A DNA stretch of 64,000 nt from Roseiarcus sp963774195. Its GTDB lineage: Bacteria > Pseudomonadota > Alphaproteobacteria > Rhizobiales > Beijerinckiaceae. A program made the translations under genes and the position numbers. Positions 45,297-51,938 of the stretch are shown here, piece by piece. The stretch spans positions 1,798,001 to 1,862,000 of the forward strand of contig CAVZDY010000001.1 of assembly GCA_963774195.1 (NCBI GenBank), given 5' to 3'. The notes under the pieces were generated by a model that had not been told where the DNA came from, searched no databases, and was given only the letters and a program-made list of their open reading frames with translations. Each line of letters starts with the position of its first letter. Position 1 is the first letter of the stretch.

Positions 45297-46076
45297 TTAG
45301 CGCGCGGCGATCGCGCAGGCGGAATCCTGCAGGTCCGACGCACGACCGCCCGCGGACCCGTCATAGCGGTCGGCGAGCAGAATCACGCTCGGATGTCCGC
45401 CAACGTTCACCTGCGTCGCGGCTATCGACCAGGAGCCCATGTCAGCCTTCGCGCCGTCGACGCCGTCGGCGAGCAACTGGAAAGGCGAGGGGCCGGAGAG
45501 GTCCTGCGAATCGAGCCGGCGCGCCCAGTAGGTCCGCCCCTTGAGAGCGACCTTCATCTGGCTCCATTGGTTGCCGATCGAAGCGGCGTTGGCGGCCAGC
45601 GTGTCGGCGACGCTCGTGTCGAGGCAATCGATCGCGAAGCTGAGCTGGTCCTGGTTGCGCCGGGGCTTCGAATCCACGATGACCGCGACCGCCTCCGGCG
45701 GCAATTTGCGCTGGAGGCGCCAATTGAGGTTATCGCGGACCGCCCAAGCGCCGGCGAAATAATGGGACCATTCCGGCGCGAGGACGCTCGGATCCTCGAT
45801 GCCGGTCACGATGCGGGTCGGAATCGCCAGCAAGCGCGCCCGACCAACCCGATCCTTGAGCAGCGCGAGGCCGCGGTCCCAGCCGGCGGAGACGTCGACG
45901 CTGTCGCAAGGAATCGGGGCCTCGGACTTCGTGAGGTGCCGCAGGCATTTCAGGTTGACGATATTCCATAGGGCATTCCGGTCGGTCGGCGCGGATTCGC
46001 CGGCGAAGGCCGAATGGGCCGCAACGATCGCCAACGCGCCGATCAGCAACCCGGCGCGCATTCCGTTTTTCATCAT
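45297..46076 (-). CDS. CDP-diacylglycerol pyrophosphatase homologue lacking the HxH motif
   Basis: A 259-residue protein from the ATG at 46076 with GAGGAG upstream. A signal segment is at residues 6-25 (GLLIGALAIVAAHSAFA). It follows the Cdh family in order: LWNIVNLKCL, PCDSVDVSAGWDRGLALLKDR, LLAIPTRIVTGIEDPSVL, AWAVRDNLN, and the C-terminal SGPSPFQLLADGV and MGSWSIAA. Escherichia coli Cdh has two catalytic histidines in HFHIHISC; here the same place reads QLSFAIDC. The protein is therefore unlikely to be an active pyrophosphatase and may bind lipid or be a pseudoenzyme. It is opposite in direction to the phosphatase genes. Confidence 0.75.
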   Translation of the reverse strand: MMKNGMRAGLLIGALAIVAAHSAFAGESAPTDRNALWNIVNLKCLRHLTKSEAPIPCDSVDVSAGWDRGLALLKDRVGRARLLAIPTRIVTGIEDPSVLAPEWSHYFAGAWAVRDNLNWRLQRKLPPEAVAVIVDSKPRRNQDQLSFAIDCLDTSVADTLAANAASIGNQWSQMKVALKGRTYWARRLDSQDLSGPSPFQLLADGVDGAKADMGSWSIAATQVNVGGHPSVILLADRYDGSAGGRASDLQDSACAIAAR

Positions 46077-46400
46077 TCCGCTCCTCAAGCGATTTTAGGA
46101 CCGCCCCGCTATAGGACGGAATCACGACTGTCATATTGCAGTGGCGGGCGGCCCTCTCGCTGTACGAATTTCTCATTGATGTCGGCATGCCCGACATGCC
46201 GTCGGGCGCGATCCCCACGGCGCAAGCGTTTATATTTGCGCATGCATAACGACTAGCAATTAGTTCTTTAATTTACAGAAGCAAGTCGGTGGAGTCTGAT
46301 GCGATCGCGTATGATGTGGCAGCGTAATAATTACAATTCGATTCGCTGAAATCATCACGATTACGAACTCGTGAATGTTTGTCATCTCGCGCTCAACCAA
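46077..46400. other. AT-richer divergent region before the phosphatase array
   Basis: No gene. It is noticeably richer in A and T than its neighbours (for example around 46250-46370, with TAATAATTACAATTC) and contains the promoters of the cdh-like gene and of the first phosphatase. A TTGTCAT site at about 46379 lies 23 bases before the Pho-box-like element. Confidence 0.4.
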
Positions 46401-46418
46401 GTGTCACCGAACCGTGAG
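46401..46418 (+). promoter_or_regulatory. Pho-box-like element upstream of phosphatase copy 1
   Basis: GTGTCACCGAACCGTGAG, 61 bases before the ATG. The first half (GTGTCAC) is close to the Pho-box half-site CTGTCAC/CTGTCAT; the second half (CCGTGAG) is a weaker match, 11 bases on. The same sequence, with the same spacing to the start, occurs before copies 2 and 3. PhoB control is inference. Confidence 0.55.
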
Positions 46419-46441
46419 GAGCGTCTCCTAGCCTCTCGTGT

Positions 46442-46458
46442 GGGAACTGTTCGTTCCC
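46442..46458 (+). other. Leader hairpin of phosphatase copy 1
   Basis: GGGAAC (46442-46447) and GTTCCC (46453-46458), a perfect 6-base stem with a 5-base loop, 22 bases before the ATG and just upstream of the GGGGA ribosome site. Equivalent hairpins precede copies 2 and 3. It may affect translation or RNA stability. Confidence 0.5.
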
Positions 46459-46479
46459 TTAACGTTGGGGATTTGCTAA

Positions 46480-48651
46480 ATGCAAAGTTTTGTAACGCAA
46501 CGGGGGAGCCTGCGACGTCGGCTGCTTGCCTGTGCCGCTGTCGGCATTTTTGCCGGCAATTCAATCTTGCCGGCCCTCGCGAATGCGAATGACAACAAGA
46601 CCGCTTCGCCGATCAAGCATGTGATCGTCATCATCGGCGAGAACCGCAGCTTCGACCATATTTTCGCGACGTATCAGCCGGTCAACAAGCACGAGACGGT
46701 GCTGAACCTTCTCTCCGAAGGCGTCGTCAAGGCTGACGGCTCGCCCGGCCCGAACTACAACAAGGCCGTCCAGTACAGCGCGACCGACACCGACCTCTAT
46801 CACCTCGCGCCGATGCAGCAGCCCTACACGGCGCTGCCGACCGCGACCGTCGGCGGCACGTCGACTCCCTACGTGTGTGAGTTCTTCGGCATCACGTCGG
46901 GAACGACCTGCAACGACTATCCGAACGGCCCGAACTACACCGGCCTCGTGAGCCAAGGCATCGAGAACGGTCTCGAACCCGAATATCAGCAGTACCTGCT
47001 GACCGGCGGCACTGGCCAGACCAACAATACGGCTGACCTGCGCGTCCACTACGACGGTCAGACCGCGACGACGTTGCCGCCCGGGCCGTACCAGCTCACC
47101 AACAACGTCGATTCGACGCACCCTTACCCCTACGACTCGTACTCGGCGAGCCCGGTGCATCGCTTCATGCAGATGCAGCAGCAGCTCGACTGCGATGCGA
47201 GCAAGGCCCAGAAGGGTGAAAGCTTCGGCTGCTCGAACGGCCTCTTCGCCTGGGTCGAGGAGACCACCGGCGCCGGCTCGAACGGCGCGGCTTTGAAGAC
47301 GCCGACCTCGCCGTCCTCGCCGTACGAAGGATCGACGTCGCTCGGCTTCTACAATGTGCAGCAGGGCGACGTCCCGTACTTCAAGTACCTCGCCGACACC
47401 TACGCCATGAGCGACAACTTCCACCAGTCGGTCAACGGCGGCACCGGCGCGAACCACATCATGCTCGGCACGGGCGATGCGATCTGGTTCTCCGATGCGA
47501 ACTTCAAGGCGGCCACTCCGGCGCAAAACCCTGTCAACCCCGCCGCCCCTGGCACACCGCTGCCGGGTTACTCGAGCGCGCTGAGCGAGGTCGAGAACCC
47601 GAACCCGCAGCCGGGCACCAACAACCTCTACACCCAGGACGGCTACGGCGCCGGCGGCTCGCCGACGGCGACCGCGCCGAACGCCAACTACGGCGGCGGC
47701 TCCTACGTCAACTGCTCCGACAAAACGCAGCCGGGCGTCGGCGAGCGTGAGACCTATCTCAGCAAGCTGCCCAACGCGGTGAAGCCGAACTGCGACAGCG
47801 ACCACTACTATCTCGTCAACAACTACAACCCCGGTTATTTCGGCGACGGCAGCAACGCCTACACCGACGCCAACCCGGCCAACACTGTGTTCACGGTGCC
47901 GCCCTCGAACGTGAAGACGATCGGCGATCTGCTGATCAACGGCAATGTGTCGTGGACCTACTACGGCGACCAGTTCGATCGCTATCTCGACGACAAGTAC
48001 GAGCAGGCTGCGACCGACGAGTACTGCACCATCTGCAACTGGGCGCAGTATGACACGGCGATCATGACCAACCCGACGCTCCGCAAGCAGCACTTGCAGG
48101 ACACGTCGTCTCTCTACACTGCGCTCCAGTCCGGCAATCTCCCCGCGGTGTCCTACGTCAAGCCCTCGGGCTTGGTCGACGGCCATCCGGCTTCTTCGAA
48201 GCTCATCCTCTTCGAGGGCTTCGTGAAGAAGATTGTCGACGAGGTGCAGGCCAATCCGACGCTCAAGAACAACACCGCGATCTTCATCACCGAAGACGAA
48301 GGCGGCGGTTACTGGGACTCGGGCTACGTGCAGCCGCTCGACTTCTTCGGCGACGGCACCCGCATCCCGCTGATCGTGGTCTCCGCGTTCAGCAAGGGCG
48401 GTCACATCTCGCACGACTACGGCGACCACGTTTCGATCTCGAAGTTCATCGAGCGTAACTGGAACCTGAAGACGATCACCAGCCGCAGCCGCGACAACCT
48501 GCCGGACCCGACCTACTCGAAGAACCCCTATGTGCCGGTCAATTCCCCGGCGCTGGGCGATCTGTGGGATCTGTTCGACTTCGGTCACGGCAACGGCAAC
48601 GGCAACGGCAACGACCACGCCGACCAGGGCAACAACGGCCACCAGGGCTGA
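46480..48651 (+). CDS. Secreted phosphoesterase (PF04185, phospholipase C/AcpA-like), copy 1
   Basis: A 723-residue protein with a signal peptide of about 34 residues (RRRLLACAAVGIFAGN; the RRR run is suggestive of Tat). Mature part: SPIKHVIVIIGENRSFDHIFATYQP (metal-site ENRSFDH at 54-60), NGGTGANHIMLGTGDAIWF near 320-337, and ITEDEGGGYWDSGY near 603-616, matching the alkaline phosphatase-like fold of PF04185. Members hydrolyse phosphomonoesters or phospholipids outside the cell. Many paired cysteines (such as CNDYPNG) suggest a secreted protein. Unlike copies 2 and 3 it has a Gly-Asn-rich tail (GNGNGNGNDHADQGNNGHQG). First of three tandem paralogues in front of a T2SS. Confidence 0.85.
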   Translation: MQSFVTQRGSLRRRLLACAAVGIFAGNSILPALANANDNKTASPIKHVIVIIGENRSFDHIFATYQPVNKHETVLNLLSEGVVKADGSPGPNYNKAVQYSATDTDLYHLAPMQQPYTALPTATVGGTSTPYVCEFFGITSGTTCNDYPNGPNYTGLVSQGIENGLEPEYQQYLLTGGTGQTNNTADLRVHYDGQTATTLPPGPYQLTNNVDSTHPYPYDSYSASPVHRFMQMQQQLDCDASKAQKGESFGCSNGLFAWVEETTGAGSNGAALKTPTSPSSPYEGSTSLGFYNVQQGDVPYFKYLADTYAMSDNFHQSVNGGTGANHIMLGTGDAIWFSDANFKAATPAQNPVNPAAPGTPLPGYSSALSEVENPNPQPGTNNLYTQDGYGAGGSPTATAPNANYGGGSYVNCSDKTQPGVGERETYLSKLPNAVKPNCDSDHYYLVNNYNPGYFGDGSNAYTDANPANTVFTVPPSNVKTIGDLLINGNVSWTYYGDQFDRYLDDKYEQAATDEYCTICNWAQYDTAIMTNPTLRKQHLQDTSSLYTALQSGNLPAVSYVKPSGLVDGHPASSKLILFEGFVKKIVDEVQANPTLKNNTAIFITEDEGGGYWDSGYVQPLDFFGDGTRIPLIVVSAFSKGGHISHDYGDHVSISKFIERNWNLKTITSRSRDNLPDPTYSKNPYVPVNSPALGDLWDLFDFGHGNGNGNGNDHADQGNNGHQG
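48590..48614 (+). repeat. Short tandem repeat encoding Gly-Asn
   Basis: GGCAACGGCAACGGCAAC type six-base units near the 3' end of phosphatase copy 1, coding for GNGNGN. Absent from copies 2 and 3. Such simple repeats may expand or contract by slippage. Confidence 0.6.
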
Positions 48652-48666
48652 TTGAGCCGAGGAAAT

Positions 48667-48690
48667 GTCGGCCCGCTTCGGCGGGCCGAC
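48667..48690 (+). terminator. Strong GC hairpin after phosphatase copy 1
   Basis: GTCGGCCCGC (48667-48676), loop TTCG, GCGGGCCGAC (48681-48690). Perfect 10-base stem, 15 bases after the stop. No T run directly follows; a second terminator lies at 48720. Related hairpins follow the other two copies. Confidence 0.55.
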
Positions 48691-48719
48691 GACACGTTCG
48701 GCAAATGTAACCACGAGGC

Positions 48720-48740
48720 ACGGCGCGTCGCGCCGTTTTT
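48720..48740 (+). terminator. Intrinsic terminator after phosphatase copy 1
   Basis: ACGGCG, a 5-base loop, CGCCGT then TTTTT (48736-48740). Good rho-independent form. Confidence 0.6.
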
Positions 48741-48948
48741 GCCGTTTCCGCCGTGCCGCCTGCCCTGCCGACGCTTATATGGCATGACATTCGTGTTGCG
48801 GTGACGTGACAAGTTTTGAGCGGCGCTGCGCGGACTGCATTCCGTCGCCTCGCCCGGCTCTCGCCAATCAATGTTAGTCTCGGATGCGGTGCGGGAAATC
48901 CGTATTCATGACGAAGTTGTGAACTACCGTCATGATACGCATAATGAA

Positions 48949-48966
48949 GTGTCACCAAACCGTGAG
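48949..48966 (+). promoter_or_regulatory. Pho-box-like element upstream of phosphatase copy 2
   Basis: GTGTCACCAAACCGTGAG, 59 bases before the ATG at 49026. An extra half-site-like CGTCATG lies about 22 bases further upstream, in phase with the 11-base periodicity of Pho boxes. Confidence 0.55.
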
Positions 48967-48989
48967 GCGCGGCGCCTACAAATCCCGCG

Positions 48990-49008
48990 TGGGAGTCTTG
49001 CGCTCCCA
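48990..49008 (+). other. Leader hairpin of phosphatase copy 2
   Basis: TGGGAG (48990-48995) and CTCCCA (49003-49008), perfect 6-base stem, 7-base loop, 17 bases before the ATG. Compared with copy 1, one A-T pair in the stem has become G-C, so pairing is conserved while sequence changes. Confidence 0.5.
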
Positions 49009-49025
49009 AGTTGGGGATTTGCGAT

Positions 49026-51143
49026 ATGCAAAGTTATAGAGTGCAACGGGGGAGCCTGCAGCGTCGGCTGCTGGCTTGCGCCGCCGTCGGCATTTTTGCC
49101 GGCAATTCGATTTTGCCGGCGCTCGCCGATGCGAACGACACCAAGACCGCTTCGCCGATCAAGCACGTCATCGTCATCATCGGCGAGAATCGCAGCTTCG
49201 ATCACATCTTCGCGACCTACAAGCCGGTCAACTCCGGCGAGAAGGTGCTGAACCTCCTCTCCGAGGGCATCATCAAAGCCGACGGCTCGCCCGGCGCGAA
49301 CTACGGCAAGGCCGTCCAGTACAACGCGAACGACTACGACGTTTATCACCTCGCGCCGTCGCAGCAGCCCTACAGCACGCTGCCGCCCGCGCTCGTCGGC
49401 GGCACGAAGACGCCCTACGTCTGCGAGTTCTTCGGCGTTACCTCGGGCACGTCGTGCAACGACTTTCCGAACGGTCCGAATTACACCAGCCTGCTGAAGC
49501 AGGGCATCGAGAACGGCCTCGAGGGTCAATATCAGCAGTATCTGCTGACCGGTGGCACCGGCCAGACCAACGGGACCCCCGACCTGCGCGTCAACTACGA
49601 CGGCCAGACCGCGACGACGCTGCCGCCTGGGCCTTACCAGCTGACCAACAACGCCAGCACGACGAACCCGATGCCCTACGACGCCTACACGGCGAGCCCG
49701 GTGCATCGCTTCATGCAGATGCAGCAGCAGCTCGACTGCGACGCCAGCAAGGCCACGCGCGGCGAAAGCTTCGGCTGCTCGCAAGGCCTCTTCGCCTGGG
49801 TCGAGACGACGATCGGCGCCGGCTCGAACGGCGCGGCTCCGCCTACGCCCTTCACGGCGGAATCGACCGGTGAGGGTTCGGCGGCGCTTGGCTTCTACAA
49901 CGTGCAGCAGGGCGACGTTCCCTACTTCAAGCAGCTCGCCGACACCTACGCCATGAGCGACAACTTCCATCAGTCGATCAACGGCGGCACCGGCGCGAAC
50001 CACATCATGCTGGGCACGGGCGACGCGATTTACTTCGAGAACCCCAACCTCAAGGCGGCCGTTCCGCCGCATGCCCCGGTGAACCCCGCTGCTCCGACCC
50101 AGGCGCTGCCGGGCTATTCCAGCGCGTTGAACGAGATCGAGAACCCGAATCCGCAGCCGGGCTCCAACAACTACTATACCCAGGACGGCTACGGCGGCGG
50201 CAGCGGCTCGCCGACGGCGCCGACCAACAACACCAACTACGGCGGCGGATCCTACGTCAACTGCGCGGACAACCAACAGCCTGGCGTCGGCGAGCGTGAG
50301 ACGTACCTCAAGAAACTGCCCAACGCGGTCAAGCCGAACTGCGAGGACGGTCACTACTATCTCGTCAACAACTATAACCCGGGCTTCTTCGGCGACGGCA
50401 GCAACGCCTATACCGACACCAACCCGAGCAACACCGTCTTCACCGTTCCGCCGTCGAGCGTGAAGACGATCGGCGACCTGCTGCTCGACCAGCAGGTCTC
50501 GTGGACCTACTATGGCGACCAGTTCGATCGCTATCTCGACGACAAGTACGACCAGCAGGCCACCGACGAGTACTGCAACATCTGCAACTGGGCGCAGTAC
50601 GACGCGGCGATCATGACCAGTGCGTCGGTCCGCAAGGCTCACCTGAAGGACACGTCGACGCTCTATGACGGCCTCAAGAGCGGCGACATTCCCGCGGTGT
50701 CCTACGTCAAGCCCTCGGGCCTGGTCGACGGCCATCCGGCTTCTTCGAAGCTCATCCTGTTCGAAGGCTTCGTGAAGAAGATCGTCGACGAAGTGGAAGC
50801 CAACCCGACGCTTCGCGCCAACACCGTGGTCTTCATCACCGAAGACGAAGGCGGCGGTTACTGGGACTCGGGCTACGTGCAGCCGCTCGACTTCTTCGGC
50901 GACGGCACCCGCATTCCGCTGATCGCTGTCTCCAAGTACAGCAAGGGCGGCCACATCTCGCACGACTACACCGACCACGTTTCGATCTCGAAGTTCATCG
51001 AGCGTAACTGGCGTCTGCCGACGATCACCAACCGCAGCCGCGACAACCTGCCGAACCCGGTCTACGCGAAGAACGACTACGTTCCGGTCAATTCGCCGGC
51101 GCTGGGCGATCTGTGGGATCTGTTCGACTTCCCCGCGAAGTAA
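49026..51143 (+). CDS. Secreted phosphoesterase (PF04185), copy 2
   Basis: A 705-residue paralogue of copy 1 from the ATG at 49026, with TTGGGGATTT upstream; an extra ATG at 49011 is not preferred. Signal peptide as in copy 1 (RRLLACAAVGIFAGN). Motifs ENRSFDHIFATYKP, GGTGANHIMLGTGDAIYF and ITEDEGGGYWDSGY are all present, so the enzyme should be active. It lacks the Gly-Asn tail of copy 1. From about 50424 to 50827 the DNA is identical to copy 3, silent sites included, whereas the first half differs. Followed by a hairpin and terminator. Confidence 0.85.
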   Translation: MQSYRVQRGSLQRRLLACAAVGIFAGNSILPALADANDTKTASPIKHVIVIIGENRSFDHIFATYKPVNSGEKVLNLLSEGIIKADGSPGANYGKAVQYNANDYDVYHLAPSQQPYSTLPPALVGGTKTPYVCEFFGVTSGTSCNDFPNGPNYTSLLKQGIENGLEGQYQQYLLTGGTGQTNGTPDLRVNYDGQTATTLPPGPYQLTNNASTTNPMPYDAYTASPVHRFMQMQQQLDCDASKATRGESFGCSQGLFAWVETTIGAGSNGAAPPTPFTAESTGEGSAALGFYNVQQGDVPYFKQLADTYAMSDNFHQSINGGTGANHIMLGTGDAIYFENPNLKAAVPPHAPVNPAAPTQALPGYSSALNEIENPNPQPGSNNYYTQDGYGGGSGSPTAPTNNTNYGGGSYVNCADNQQPGVGERETYLKKLPNAVKPNCEDGHYYLVNNYNPGFFGDGSNAYTDTNPSNTVFTVPPSSVKTIGDLLLDQQVSWTYYGDQFDRYLDDKYDQQATDEYCNICNWAQYDAAIMTSASVRKAHLKDTSTLYDGLKSGDIPAVSYVKPSGLVDGHPASSKLILFEGFVKKIVDEVEANPTLRANTVVFITEDEGGGYWDSGYVQPLDFFGDGTRIPLIAVSKYSKGGHISHDYTDHVSISKFIERNWRLPTITNRSRDNLPNPVYAKNDYVPVNSPALGDLWDLFDFPAK

Positions 51144-51158
51144 TCGACTGAAGAAAAC

Positions 51159-51182
51159 GTCAGCCCGCGCTAGCGGGCCGAC
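51159..51182 (+). terminator. GC hairpin after phosphatase copy 2
   Basis: GTCAGCCCGC and GCGGGCCGAC with a 4-base loop and one mismatch, the equivalent of the hairpin after copy 1. No T run; the stronger terminator follows at 51211. Confidence 0.4.
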
Positions 51183-51210
51183 AACCCCTTACGTCAAACC
51201 CAACCCAGGG

Positions 51211-51234
51211 GCCCGGCGCATCGCGCCGGGCTTT
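51211..51234 (+). terminator. Intrinsic terminator after phosphatase copy 2
   Basis: GCCCGGCGC (51211-51219), loop ATC, GCGCCGGGC (51223-51231) followed by TTTCC. Nine-base perfect stem. Confidence 0.6.
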
Positions 51235-51323
51235 CCTATTGAAGCGGGCGCTGGCGCCGGCTTTGTCGTTATTGTTTCGCATCGCCGTGCTGCAGTGCGC
51301 GGACGGTTCAAAAGGAGACCTTC

Positions 51324-51662
51324 ATGTCCTTCACGCTTCGACTGGCTGCGTTTGCATCTCTCGGCCTCGCTTTCGTCGGCTCGGCGCAGGCTGACGATCT
51401 CCAGAGCTATGCGATTACGATGAAGGATCACAAAATTACGCCGGCGGAGATCCACGTCCCGAGCGCCAAGCCCTTCTACGTCGTCGTGACCAACGATACG
51501 GGCACAGCTGATGAGTTCGAGATGCTGTTTCCGGCGCTCGAGCAGGGCATCCAGCCGGGAGAGACCCGCAAAGTGCTGGTCCGGCCGCTCAGAGCGGGCC
51601 GGTTCCCGTTCATGGGTGAAAACGATCCGGATGGAGAGCGCGGCTTCTTCATTTCTGAGTGA
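51324..51662 (+). CDS. Small exported cupredoxin-like protein
   Basis: A 112-residue protein with AAAAGGAG upstream. A signal peptide covers about residues 1-23 (LAAFASLGLAFVGSAQA). The mature part is one cupredoxin-fold domain (YAITMKDHKITPAEIHVPSAKPFYVVVTN then DEFEMLFPALEQGIQPGETRKVLVRPLRAGRF), of the PF13473 EfeO-like type. The usual His-Cys-His-Met copper ligands are not all visible, so it may bind iron or nothing. It sits between phosphatase copies 2 and 3; metal or phosphate uptake is possible but not shown. Confidence 0.78.
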   Translation: MSFTLRLAAFASLGLAFVGSAQADDLQSYAITMKDHKITPAEIHVPSAKPFYVVVTNDTGTADEFEMLFPALEQGIQPGETRKVLVRPLRAGRFPFMGENDPDGERGFFISE

Positions 51663-51860
51663 CGACAGCCGATCGCAGCCGGGCCCGAAGCGGTCCGGCA
51701 ATCGGCCCCGGAAAAGCTCGCTCCGCGCGGCGGGTAGGCGGAACTCGTTTGAACGATCCGAGATTTCCACAGACTTATGTGACCCTCACAACGCTTGCGA
51801 CCGCGGGAGTCTCTGCGCTTGCGGCGACGATGGATGAAGTATCACTAGCAATGTGAAGGA

Positions 51861-51878
51861 GTGTCACGAAACCGTGAA
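51861..51878 (+). promoter_or_regulatory. Pho-box-like element upstream of phosphatase copy 3
   Basis: GTGTCACGAAACCGTGAA, 60 bases before the ATG at 51939, in the same place and phase as those of copies 1 and 2. Confidence 0.55.
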
Positions 51879-51900
51879 AATCCTCCCGTAGTTACCCCAG

Positions 51901-51917
51901 CGGGAACTGGGTTCCCG
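51901..51917 (+). other. Leader hairpin of phosphatase copy 3
   Basis: CGGGAAC (51901-51907), loop TGG, GTTCCCG (51911-51917). Perfect 7-base stem, 22 bases before the ATG. The loop differs from copies 1 and 2 but the stem is kept. Confidence 0.5.
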
Positions 51918-51938
51918 TAACGTTTGGGGGTTTGCGAA

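Noticed and set aside
46561..48714. A 717-residue open frame antisense to phosphatase copy 1
   Set aside because: It overlaps a strongly conserved sense gene, has valine/arginine-rich low-information sequence typical of high-GC antisense frames, and no plausible start or family.
48930..50978. A 682-residue antisense frame over phosphatase copy 2
   Set aside because: Same reason; the parallel frames over all three copies merely reflect the shared sense sequence.
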